Made by a program: the position numbers and the translations under genes. The notes under the pieces were generated by a model, which saw only the letters and a list, made by a program, of their open reading frames with translations, was not told the origin of the DNA and searched no databases. This document shows, in pieces, positions 54,422-64,000 of a DNA stretch of 64,000 nt; position 1 is the stretch's first letter, and each line of letters opens with the position of its first letter. Source of the DNA: Azolla caroliniana (taxonomy: Eukaryota > Polypodiophyta). The stretch lies in NCBI GenBank assembly GCA_043228905.1, contig JBHGNT010000016.1:6138001-6202000 (forward strand), written 5' to 3'.

Positions 54422-55963
54422 ATGGGAGACAACGGCATCCCTAGCCCTCTATCAAAGAAAAGAGTAGCGTCAGAACAGTTATCTAAGGATAGTGATCAAT
54501 CCTTTGATAACGAATCTCAGGGTTCTGGATTGTTTCAAAAAGCTTCAGAGGAGATATTAGCTGCACGGCAGATAGTCAATGTGCGTCAGAACAATGATGT
54601 AGATGTTAATGTTGATGATGAGAAGACTTCGTTTATTTCCCCATCATATGTGGAGGATCTAGGCGAGAAAATTAATGCTGAGGTGGAGGATTTAGGTGGG
54701 AGAACTCATGCTAATGTGGAGGATCTAGATGGGGGAGGTGAAGTAGAGGATTTAGGTGAGAACACGGATGTTAATGTGGAGGATTTAGGCGAGAATGTTG
54801 ATGCCAGCGTGGAGGATCTAGACCAGAGAACTGATGCTAATGTGGATAATTTAGGAGAGGCAAATGATGCTAATGTGGAGGTTCATAGCAATGAGCAACC
54901 TGAGGATAAATGTCCTTCTGAAGCTTCAAATATTAATGTGAAACTACATGCAAAGGATCAAGGGGAGCAAGCTGATGCCAATGTGGATGTTAGTTGCAAT
55001 GAACAACATAAAGGACGTGTTAAGCTCTCAAATATTGTTCCATGCCATGTGCAGGATGAAGGACAGAGTGAAGGAAAAGAATCTGAGAATTTTCGCACTG
55101 AATCTAAGGATTCTTATCGTAAACACGATTCTATGTCTGGTGATAACCAGAGTGGGAGCAGCAAGGTAGATTACAGAACTAAACATATCCACGGTACAGA
55201 TGCAAATCAATTTGAAATGACATTATCCTCTCCAGTGGTATCAGCGAACAACATTTCAAGTATTGCCATACCTCCTCCTGGAGCAAATTTCTCTAGTTCC
55301 ACATTCTCATTCGGAACAGCACCTCTTTCTTTTGCAACTCCCACTGGGTTTGCATCGTTTAGAAGTTCATCACAGATCTTTGGCTCGGCAGGAAATGCAA
55401 CTGCTGGAACAAATCCAGGATCTGTGTTTTCTTTCAAATTTCCTGATGAAAGTACTATAGAAAACAACAGTACTTCTGGTTTTCAGGCATCTGGTTCTCA
55501 GACAAGCAAGAGCTTAAGCGATCTACCAGCACCCTCTTTGGGTTCTTTTAAGCTGCAGGAGGTTAGTTTGGTCACCGGAGAAGAGCAGGAAACTGCAATA
55601 TTTTCTTCAGGTGCGAGTCTTTTTGAGTTTGTTAGTAATGCTTGGAAGGAGCGTGGGAAAGGTGAACTGAAGATTAATGTTTCAGAAGGTTCAACAAGCA
55701 AAGCACGGTTGCTAATGAGGATGAAAGGAAACTACAAACTGTTGCTAAATGCAAATCTTTTCCCGGATATGAAGGTGACTAACATGGAGAGTCGAGGGGT
55801 GACATTTGCATGTATTAATAGTGCAGCTGAGGGAAGAGAGGGATTGACAACCTATGCTTTAAAGTTCAAGGATAGCATGGTTGCAACAAGCTTTCAAGAC
55901 ATTGTTAACTTGCATAAAGGTGGATCATCTTTAGGTCTTAAAACACCTGAGAACTCCCCATGA
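54422..55963 (+). CDS. NUP50: Nuclear pore protein NUP50 (RanBP1-like domain)
   Basis: Intact 513-residue frame in one coding exon. The N-terminus SKKRVASEQLSKDSD...FQKASEEILAARQIVNVRQ matches the conserved N-terminal segment of NUP50, known in other eukaryotes to bind importin alpha. Residues about 77-157 are an acidic tandem repeat (VEDLGE-N-D-ANVEDLG units). A Phe-Gly/Ser-rich nucleoporin part follows (STFSFGTAPLSF, SVFSFKF). The C-terminal about 380-505 is a RanBP1-type domain: VTGEEQETAIFSSGASLFEF, WKERGKGELKINVS, ARLLMRMKGNYKLLLNA, GVTFACIN. The protein would act at the nuclear basket in nuclear transport (family knowledge). The leader appears to contain an intron, and a hAT MITE lies about 300 bp upstream of its 5' exon end. 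Confidence 0.9.
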   Translation: MGDNGIPSPLSKKRVASEQLSKDSDQSFDNESQGSGLFQKASEEILAARQIVNVRQNNDVDVNVDDEKTSFISPSYVEDLGEKINAEVEDLGGRTHANVEDLDGGGEVEDLGENTDVNVEDLGENVDASVEDLDQRTDANVDNLGEANDANVEVHSNEQPEDKCPSEASNINVKLHAKDQGEQADANVDVSCNEQHKGRVKLSNIVPCHVQDEGQSEGKESENFRTESKDSYRKHDSMSGDNQSGSSKVDYRTKHIHGTDANQFEMTLSSPVVSANNISSIAIPPPGANFSSSTFSFGTAPLSFATPTGFASFRSSSQIFGSAGNATAGTNPGSVFSFKFPDESTIENNSTSGFQASGSQTSKSLSDLPAPSLGSFKLQEVSLVTGEEQETAIFSSGASLFEFVSNAWKERGKGELKINVSEGSTSKARLLMRMKGNYKLLLNANLFPDMKVTNMESRGVTFACINSAAEGREGLTTYALKFKDSMVATSFQDIVNLHKGGSSLGLKTPENSP

Positions 55964-55969
55964 TGAACC

Positions 55970-57340
55970 TGAAAGGGGTTCCTCAAGTTCAAATGATCTG
56001 TATGTAGTAACAACTAGTCTATTTATAGCCTTCTTTTTTTCGTCACAGCTGGTTCAGATGTCATCAAGTACACTCAGCTGATTCTCTCTATTTCCTGGAA
56101 ATTTAACTGAGACTTAACAAGTTTTGTAATTAATGGTTCTCGGATGAATAACTAAATATTGCATTTTAATACCTATGTGATTTTTGATATTCAAAATTTC
56201 CTTCAATGAATATTCCATTTTCAACAAATGCATTAATGTACAAATATTATGATTATCATCACCTTTGAGAAACTCTTAAAACAACAATACGACATATACA
56301 AACCAGCAAACAGGCTTAGTAGTGAACACCCAATAAATTCCAGGCTTACTAGATTTCGTCAACACCGTGGACATATTTTAATAGCTGTGGTCATTGAGCT
56401 ACAGACTTAGTTTGCAAGGACTCAAACCTGGTTTAGGTTTTCTTTCCTGAATCATCTCAAAGGATTGTTGTAGAAATACTGACCTTTTTTCCGCGTTCGA
56501 TTAAATTAACGTTGCTTGCAAGATATATACCTAGAAGAACATAGAAATGAAAATAATTGATGTATGCTGTGCCTCCTTACGTGAGTGGTTATAATAATGT
56601 CAATGGGATTTAGTTAAGTGAAATATCACAATCTTTTTTGTAACAAGACACATCATCTATCCATGCGACCTCAAATTTCTTGACAAAGCCACACCCATTT
56701 TATATACCTCTCCAAGTATGTGTAATTATTCCGAACATGTATATTGTTATTTTACATAACCAAATTATAAAAGGGCTATGCGATGTACATGTTTCTGGTC
56801 CTTTTGTAGGTTTTTCATTTGCTGTGTCAATGTGGATTATATTTTCAAATTGTTTTAACCTTTATGAAGGACTCCAACAGGTGATTTGTCAGAAATGATA
56901 AACATCTGACAGTGTAATCAAGAGGCAATTCGATAACTATAGCACACAAATTAGACTCTTATGTTCATTGTTTAAAGAATGTTGGTATTTTGATCCATGT
57001 TAACACATCATCCAGTGGATGATAGAGAATTTGCATCTCCTGTTTTGCTGAGAAAAATAACTCTTGACATTTTCTATATCCTATCTGTAGGTTTTTACTA
57101 AAATAAGTTAATGGTGCTCATGAATTGATATCCATTTGAACTAAGTAGCTGTATATATACAGAAAATGGCATCTTTTACTTGCAACCTGTCAAGATCATA
57201 TTGTACAAGTTATTTCATTCCCATTGTAGACTATATCTGTTTAACATGCCAAGAACTACATTCAGCTCTCCTGCATGTTGTCATTAGTTATGCTTAATTC
57301 CAATGCCAGAAATTAACCTTTCAGAACTGCTACATTGCAG
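55970..57340. other. Intergenic between NUP50 and the PPR gene
   Basis: Convergent 3' flanks. No gene, repeat or RNA could be supported. Confidence 0.6.
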
Positions 57341-57345
57341 TGCTT

Positions 57346-60012
57346 TTATGAAGTAGAATCCCTTTGCAAAACTCCATCTCCTGCATAAATGTTGGACATG
57401 CAGATATATGTTGCTGCATCATTGTCATCAGTCCACAATGCTTGCTCAAAAGCTCTTGTTGCAAGCTCTGAGTTGCCCCATTTTCTGCAAGCACCCATCA
57501 CTGTATGCCAAACCACAAGATTCGGAGCAACTGGCATCTCTTTGATCCTTGCAATAGCATTCTCTAGCTGGCCTGCACGATTAAGAAGATCTATCATGCA
57601 ATTGTAATGTTCCATGGTTGGTGCGATCTCATGTTCTTTACTAAATACATCAAACAACATATGAGCCTCTTCTATTAGACCTGCATGACTGCATACATTC
57701 AAAACACTAACAAGAGTAATAAGGTTTGGCCTTTTGTTCTCGTCTACCATTCTCTTGACAATACGAAAAACATTTTCACATTCACCCAAATGTGAATATC
57801 CGCCAATTAGTGCATTCCATGATATTTCATCTCTATCTGGAAGCATGTCAAATACCTCATGTGCTTTCCACAGAATGCCACATTTCGCATACATATCAAT
57901 CAATGCATTGCCTACAACAAGCTCACTCTTCAATAATCCTTTCCTAACAATCTCAGCATGTATGTCTTGCCCCTTTTCTGTGGCTCCAGCATTGCCACAT
58001 GCTTGTAGGCTGTAAACTAATGTAACAGCATCTGGTGAGACACGTTTACACAGCATTTCCTCAAAACAGTCCAATGCTTCAATATTGAGGCCATGTTTGA
58101 CATACCCTGCAATAAGTGTGGTCCATGAGACTAGATCTTGCAATGGAAGCTTATTAAGAACTTCCTTTGCCTTCGATAGCATACCACAATTCACATACAT
58201 ATCAATGAGTGCATTACCAACTACTACATCTCCTTCCAGCAAACCTTTTCTGGTAATTTCATCATGGATTTTAATGCCATTCTCTATCACTCCAGCACTC
58301 CCACAAGCTTTCAAAGTACAAACAAAAGTGATACCATCTGGAGAAATGCCCTCTTGTTGCATTTTCTCAAAACAGTTCAACGCTTGCTGATTATACTCAT
58401 GTTTAGTGTATCCCGTGATAAGTGTAGTCCATGAAATTACATCCCGACAAGGAATTTTGTCAAATACATCTTGAGCTTTATGGAGATCACCACAATTGGC
58501 ATACATATCAATCAATGCATTCCCAACTGCAGTATCATTTCCTAAACATCCTAGCCTAATAATATCAGCATGGATTTCTTCAGCCCTTTCAATTGCACCT
58601 AATGTACAGCAAGCATTCAAGCTGCAGATTAATATCACAGAGTTTGGAGAAACACCATTAGATTTCATCTCCTCAAAGCAAGCAAGTCCTTCCTCATATT
58701 TTCCATATCTTGCATATTTTGTGATCAAGGTGGTCCATGCCACTACATCTTGAACCAAAAGATTATCAAACACTTCTCGAGCTTTCTCAAATATCCCACA
58801 ACTTGAATACATATCAACCAGGGCATTTCCGACAATGGAGTCTGTCATGAGACCACTTCCCTCAATTATGGCATGTATTTCTCTGCCCTTCTCAACATCT
58901 CCTAAAATGCTGCAAGACTTCAAGATGCAAATAAATGTCACAGAATTAGGTGCGACACAATCAAGTCGCATCTCCTCAAAACAGTTTAAAGCTTCTTTAC
59001 AACACCCATGTTTGACGTAGCCTGTAATCAGTGAATTCCACGAGATTACTCCTTGATCCAGAAGGCTATCAAATACTTCCTCTGCCATGGCAAGTAAGCC
59101 ACATTTTGCATACATATCAACCAAAGCATTTCCAACAAAGCAATGCTTATCCAAGAGCCCTTTTCGGGCAATCTCAGCATTCAATAAGCGACCCTCATCT
59201 GCATCACCGACAATGCCACAAGCCTTCAAACTACAAATGAAAGTGACAATGTTTGGATGAATACCTTCCGATTCCATTTGCTTCAAACATACAAGGGCCT
59301 CCTCTCCCTTCCCTTGTTTAGCATACCCAGACATAAGTGCATTCCATGAGACCACATCATGAGATAGAAGATCATTGAAGACTTGTTGTGCTTTTGCAAG
59401 CGCTCCACATTTTGCGTACATATCAACCAAGGTGCTACCTACAAAGAGTTCTCTGTCAAACCTTTCCAGAATCGTGTCAGCATGTATTTCTCGGCCTCTT
59501 TGAATACATTGTGACGAAGCACATGATTTGAGCAAGGCTACAAAAGTATGTGGAGAAGTGGGCACAGAAACTTCTCGCATCTTTTTATACATGATGAATG
59601 CATACTCAAACTCCCCGTATTTGGCATGTCCTGAGACAATGGAGTTCCATGCATATTCATTCTTGCTCACTAACATGTCAAATGCAGTTTGAGCATCTGA
59701 TAAGCACCCAACGTCGACTAGCAAGGAAACAATCAAGTTTCCGATGGATTTGTGAGAAACCAATCCATGTCTTTGCAAGTAGGATTGCAAGAATTTGGCA
59801 TGAATAAGGTTCCTTTGTTTCCTACATTGATGCAAGAAGGAGACTAAAATCTCAATTCTAGGAGGTCTACTACCTTCTCTTAAAGAAAGAACCGCACCTT
59901 CTAGATCAAATTTATTCCATCCATGGCAAGATCCAGAGAAGCTAGTTAAGCTTCTGTTTCTCTTTGTTTTGTTGAACCTTACAGGAATTGAAATCTGTAA
60001 TGATGTGGGCAT
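57346..60012 (-). CDS. PLS-class pentatricopeptide repeat protein, E1-truncated
   Basis: Intact 888-residue frame. The start is taken at ATG 60012 (MPTSLQISIPVRFNKTKRN); the longer frame begins at a TTG. The first 40 residues are Ser/Arg/Lys-rich with few acids, like an organelle targeting peptide. About 20 PPR motifs in P-L-S triplets follow, with recurring GNALVDMYAKCG, VFD-LL-QDVVSWTTLI-GY and PNSVTFICILKAC. The end, PNLVVWHTVMGACRKWGNSEL...AATYICMSNIYAG, is the E1 motif; E2 and DYW domains are absent and the protein stops after GDGVLQRDSTS. PLS proteins bind organelle RNA and mostly guide C-to-U editing; one lacking DYW would need a deaminase partner. Which organelle RNA it binds cannot be told. 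Divergent neighbour of the next PPR frame, 260-360 bp apart. Confidence 0.88.
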   Translation of the reverse strand: MPTSLQISIPVRFNKTKRNRSLTSFSGSCHGWNKFDLEGAVLSLREGSRPPRIEILVSFLHQCRKQRNLIHAKFLQSYLQRHGLVSHKSIGNLIVSLLVDVGCLSDAQTAFDMLVSKNEYAWNSIVSGHAKYGEFEYAFIMYKKMREVSVPTSPHTFVALLKSCASSQCIQRGREIHADTILERFDRELFVGSTLVDMYAKCGALAKAQQVFNDLLSHDVVSWNALMSGYAKQGKGEEALVCLKQMESEGIHPNIVTFICSLKACGIVGDADEGRLLNAEIARKGLLDKHCFVGNALVDMYAKCGLLAMAEEVFDSLLDQGVISWNSLITGYVKHGCCKEALNCFEEMRLDCVAPNSVTFICILKSCSILGDVEKGREIHAIIEGSGLMTDSIVGNALVDMYSSCGIFEKAREVFDNLLVQDVVAWTTLITKYARYGKYEEGLACFEEMKSNGVSPNSVILICSLNACCTLGAIERAEEIHADIIRLGCLGNDTAVGNALIDMYANCGDLHKAQDVFDKIPCRDVISWTTLITGYTKHEYNQQALNCFEKMQQEGISPDGITFVCTLKACGSAGVIENGIKIHDEITRKGLLEGDVVVGNALIDMYVNCGMLSKAKEVLNKLPLQDLVSWTTLIAGYVKHGLNIEALDCFEEMLCKRVSPDAVTLVYSLQACGNAGATEKGQDIHAEIVRKGLLKSELVVGNALIDMYAKCGILWKAHEVFDMLPDRDEISWNALIGGYSHLGECENVFRIVKRMVDENKRPNLITLVSVLNVCSHAGLIEEAHMLFDVFSKEHEIAPTMEHYNCMIDLLNRAGQLENAIARIKEMPVAPNLVVWHTVMGACRKWGNSELATRAFEQALWTDDNDAATYICMSNIYAGDGVLQRDSTS

Positions 60013-60261
60013 TAGGTAGGGTCTACTCTGCAAGAGTGAGGAAGGAAGCTACATAGGTCCCTGAAGGGAACCCCTGATTGACGAAGAAAACAGCTAGTTA
60101 CCTCATATTGTATGTAACTACGATATATTTTCTTCTTCCATGGATACTACATGAAAGAGCGACTTTTTGTAGTCTTGTTTTGAAATGCTTATTAGAGACC
60201 AAATGTTAGTCGCCCACACCATTTCTCCATGGATACAGAAAGGTCTTCCGTCATAACTTAA

Positions 60262-62442
60262 GTCAAGGTCTGTGATAAGCTCAAAGACATTCACACAGGT
60301 CTTAGAGTACATGACACAGTGATAGGACAGGGCTTGTACAGGGAAATTCTTGTCTGCACCGCTTTAGTTCATATGTATGCAAGATGCGGAGATTTAAGCA
60401 GGACTAAAACTCTGTTCCTAGGACTTCTTCCTCTTCCTTGTGTATTTGCTCGGTCTGCAATCATGGCAGGATATGTTACATATGGATATCACAAAGAAGC
60501 TTTGGCATGTTTTGAACATATGAAACTAGAAGGGAATATATGCCTTCATTCTGGTGCTTTTTCTAGCTCTCTCAAGGCTTGTGCCAAGACAGGTAACATT
60601 GAAAAGGGCCAAGAGATACATATAGAGATGGTCAAAAGAGAGCTTTTCGAAGGAGATCAAATTCTTTGCAATTCATTGATTCACATGTATGCACAAAACG
60701 GCTGGTTTCTAGAAGCTAAACAAGTCTTTGAAGACGTTCAAGATAAAGATGTGGTCTCATGGGGTGCAGTAATGGCAGGATTTGTAAAGTATGGCCATAA
60801 AGAAGAGATATTGAAATGCCTCACACACATGAGGATCATGGGTATATCTCCAGATTCTGTGGTTTTCATTTGCTGCTTGAAAGCTTGCAGCAACATAGGA
60901 GATATAGAAAGAGGTAGAGAGATGCACCTTGAGATCTCTAAAATGGGCTTATTGGCTCAAAGGGATGCTAATCTTGGCAATGCATTACTCGATTTGTATG
61001 CAAATTGTGGTAGGCTTTTAGAAGCACGGGATGTCTTAGATAAGCTTCAATGCCGAGATGTAGTCTCATGGACTGCATTGATATCTGGGTATACAAAATA
61101 TGGACATTGCAAAGAAGCATTAGAATCTTTCCAAAAGATGAACTTGGAAGGAATATCGGCAAATGCAGTCTCTTTCCTTTGTATCCTGAAAGCTTGTGCT
61201 AGTGCAAATGCCACTAAGGAGGGACAAGAAATACACACCGAAATTGAAAAGAAAGGGCTTCTAGAAAGGAACCCTTCTCTTGGCAACACTTTGGTTTGTA
61301 TGTATGCGGACTGTGGATTACTCATAGAGGCACAGGAAATATTTAATCACCTGCCAATTGTGGACACTGTGTCATGGACAGCATTGATGGGTGGATATAC
61401 AAGGTATGGTTATGGTGAGAAAGCATTGAATTGTTTCAATCAAATGCAAAATGAGGGATTATTTTTAGATGCCATAGCATATGTTTGCTGCTTGAATGCT
61501 TGTGCAACCCTCGAGGCCCTAGATCGGGGCCGAGAAATACATGCCAAGATCTCATGTAATGGATTCATGATAACACATCTCGAGGTTGGCAATACGTTGA
61601 TAGGCATGTATACCAAATGTGGCATGCTTACAGAAGCACAAAAAGTATTCAATGATCTCCCAGTACAAGACACAATATCTTGGAATGCAATGATAGCAGG
61701 TTATGCAAAACATGAGCGAGGTGAGGAGGCATTTTATCTTTTCGAACAAATGCAGCAAAAGGGCATTCCTTTTGATGTTGTTACACTTGTTTGTGGTGTA
61801 AAGACTTGTGGAAGGCTAGGAGCTTCTCAGAAGGGCGAGACATTACACGATGAAATATCGAGGAGAGGTTTGTTAGAAAAGGATCCACTTGTCGGCAATG
61901 CGTTAATCGAGATGTATGCAGAGTGTGGCCTCCTTCCAAAAGCACATCAAGTGTTTGAGGAAATTCCACTTCGTGATATTGTGTCATGGACATTGCTGAT
62001 CACCGGATATGCACAACTAGGAGAAACTAACCAAGTGTTTTCTCTTTTTGATAGAATGAGAGAAGATACTACTCACGATCCAAATCTCATTACTTTTGTC
62101 GGTGTTCTTAATGCATGTAGTCATGGAGGTCTAGTGGACAAGGGCTACATGTGCTTTGAACATATGATCTTAGGTACCAGTAGTCCGAGTCCTACATTGG
62201 AGCACTATTCATGTATGATTGATATGCTTGGTCGTGCTGGCCAACTAGACAAAATGGTAGCCATTGTCGAACATATGCCTCTACATCCTAATCGAGTGGT
62301 ATGGAGTACAATTTTGGGTGCTTGTAGAAAATGGGGTGATATAGAGGTGGGAGGAGAGGCATTTCTACATGCACTAGGACTAGATGATGAGGATGCTGCA
62401 TCTTATGTCAGTATGTCTAACATCTATACATACTCGATATAA
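60262..62442 (+). pseudogene. PLS-class PPR frame, 5'-truncated
   Basis: PPR-like reading starts right after a stop at 60259 (VKVCDKLKDIHTGLRVHD) and stays open to 62442. The first in-frame ATG is at 60373, in the middle of a PPR motif (HMYARCGDL), giving 689 residues and no targeting peptide. The repeats are otherwise intact (GNALLDLYANCGRL, VFEEIPLRDIVSWTLLITGY). The end matches E1 (PNRVVWSTILGACRKWGDIEVG...AASYVSMSNIYTYSI) and stops with no E2 or DYW. Upstream codons 60181-60261 look PPR-like but contain stops. So it is either a decayed 5'-truncated copy or a gene whose first exon I cannot find; the first is more likely. Confidence 0.72.
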
Positions 62443-62739
62443 TAAATTGAAGCTTCAGAATATAAGGTGCCCATCCAGATGTCTTAGGACGACCTCGTGT
62501 TTTTTAGCGTAGAGTGATCACCACCCTTAAACTCTGATGACCTTACAAATATACCTTTGTATCCAAGTCCATATCTTGGTGGTTTGGGTGAGCCTTCGTT
62601 GACTCCATGACTCATAATTGAATCTAATGTTCACGTTAATGATCAGTTGATGTGAAGTTGGCTCATCTCATGTCAATTGTGCAATTGAGTGTTCATATTG
62701 TGACTATGTATGAGAGAAATGTGTCGGGATTAGACTAGA

Positions 62740-63170
62740 TTAATAGTATGTGGAAGGAAAAGTCGAATGTGGTGGAAGGTGGAGCATTATACCAAAGTAT
62801 GACTGAAACTTACAGCAAACCATGCATGGCCAGTCAGTCTCCACACATGTACCCTCACAACACGTTTCACATCGAAGAGAATGTGAGCTAAGTTATATGG
62901 AAGAAATGGTATGCATGGTGGAGGAAGGTATGGAGTCTAGCATGTGTTGGTGAGTAGGTTTTCCTATTTGGAGAAGAAGATAACAGTCTTGAGCTTTGGA
63001 GCAACATATGCAATGTAAAGTGGAGAAATGTGAGCCCCAAATTTCTTCCAAGCAAATGGATTAGGGGTTCTTGCCCTCATCCTATTGTACCTACCATCAA
63101 ATTCCTCTCAAGATGACTTAAGTGGTATTGATCTTCTAATGTAACAACTAATTTATATATATGCTAACAT
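62740..63170 (-). pseudogene. LINE remnant (family of LINE A)
   Basis: The minus translation near 62890 reads QLSSHSLRCET (LINE A: MQLSSHTLRCET), and the plus strand shares GGAGCATTATACCAAAG with the LINE E region around 44840. It is highly degraded. Confidence 0.55.
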
Positions 63171-63174
63171 TATA

Positions 63175-64000
63175 TACACCCGAGGTGATACTCCACAAGC
63201 TTAGAAATTTCTTTGCATGCTTACAATTATCAATTATATACTAATTAGTTTGGTTACGACATTTATATCAAAAAGCACAACTCTAATCAAATCATTACCT
63301 ACATATATTGTCTTACGCATCGTAATAGGTGTTGTTGTAATCAATGATTTATTGAACCTTAACTAACCAGCAATTAAATATATGCACGTTTCTTAATTGC
63401 ATTTTAATTGATTCCAAGGGGTTACAAAATGGCCCTACTCAACCCCCTTTGGAAGAGAGAATGGAGATGAATAAAATGCATAACTAGTCAATTAGCAAAT
63501 AGAACTGAGAAAAAGGAGATGAATTGATGATATACTTGCTCAAATGTGGCATTCTAATTTCTTGAGCAATAAACAACTGATGACATGTGTAGAAGTTCTG
63601 AAAAGGTAGTTGGAAACAAGAAAGGAGTTCATGGTAATTAAAAATAAATAAAAATAAACATAGACACAAGTTCAAACCAACATAAACAAAGGAGTTGCAC
63701 CAACATTGATCTGAGGATATATTGTTATATACAATAGTTTGATGTAATATGAGTAATAGTGGTACAAGATAGAACATATAATCAAAAACCAAATGGTACA
63801 AGAGAATGGCACACATGGTGGACGCAGCAGTTCATTGGCGGAACATCTTCTTTGGTTTGATCAATTTACAGTTCCTTATGCCAGTAGTAGTAAAGGAAGG
63901 CTTCTGTTGCCGGCAAAATTCTGTTTTGAGTACTTCACTTTATCCTTGGAAATTCATTGATATATCAGCACATATTGTATCGCGTCATGGACCTCGATTA
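63175..64000. other. No gene seen at the right edge
   Basis: AT-rich, with only short frames of no recognisable family. GC content rises after about 63800, so an exon or 3' leader of a gene beyond the window is possible but not supported. Confidence 0.4.

Noticed and set aside
57346-60033. Start of the minus-strand PPR gene at 60033
   Set aside because: That codon is TTG. The first ATG in frame is at 60012 and begins a plausible targeting peptide.
1-64000. CRISPR arrays, bacterial operons, prophage or attachment sites
   Set aside because: Spliced genes, plant retroelements and PPR proteins show a nuclear plant sequence; no regularly spaced short repeats of CRISPR type are present.

Overview
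The window looks like a piece of a large, repeat-rich land-plant nuclear genome, most likely a fern. The evidence is spliced plant genes (a chloroplast-type CPBP protease, a BIG BROTHER-like RING-H2 E3 ligase, NUP50), long intronless PLS-class PPR genes whose repeat wording resembles fern PPR families, Copia and Gypsy elements using plant primer sites, and AT-rich spacers with many (CT)n tracts. The fern assignment is an inference from protein style, not a database result.

Layout. 79-1526 (-): 5' five exons of a CPBP-type intramembrane protease. About 1.8-5.0 kb: no gene. 5.0-5.7 kb: tRNA-derived SINE-like copies. 5.7-21.9 kb: a nest of retroelements. A degenerate LINE (about 6.6-9.4 kb, resuming at about 20.18 kb) is interrupted by a solo LTR (7802-8272) and by a Gypsy element (9409 to about 20180), which itself carries a non-autonomous, gag-only LTR element (16078-19501). 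21.9-30.3 kb: an L1-like LINE (-) split by a Copia element (23398-29963, perfect 5-bp target duplication), which contains another solo LTR (26390-27278). 30-34 kb: LINE debris and a PPR gene fragment. 34868-35749 (-): an intact unknown protein. 38.7-39.9 kb: more SINE copies and microsatellites. 40069-42401 (+): RING-H2 gene in seven exons. 44.5-46.2 kb: SINE and LINE remnants. 46211-51741 (+): second Copia element, also inserted in a LINE with a perfect target duplication. 52844-53213: hAT-type MITE. 54422-55963 (+): NUP50. 57346-62442: a head-to-head pair of PPR genes, the second 5'-truncated.

The host genes are unrelated single genes with no operon-like grouping. The most unusual signal is in the repeats. 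The LTRs of three different elements (one gag-only element and two solo LTRs) appear to share a plan: a palindrome at the LTR start, an antisense tRNA-like A-box/B-box module about 50-165 bp inside, a motif array (CATGCA palindromes or heat-shock-element-like repeats) and then a TATA box (at offset about 431 in two of them). Separately, a SINE-like family has two tRNA-like heads facing each other. All autonomous elements are dead, and nearly every nonsense codon in them is explained by one C-to-T (or G-to-A) change.
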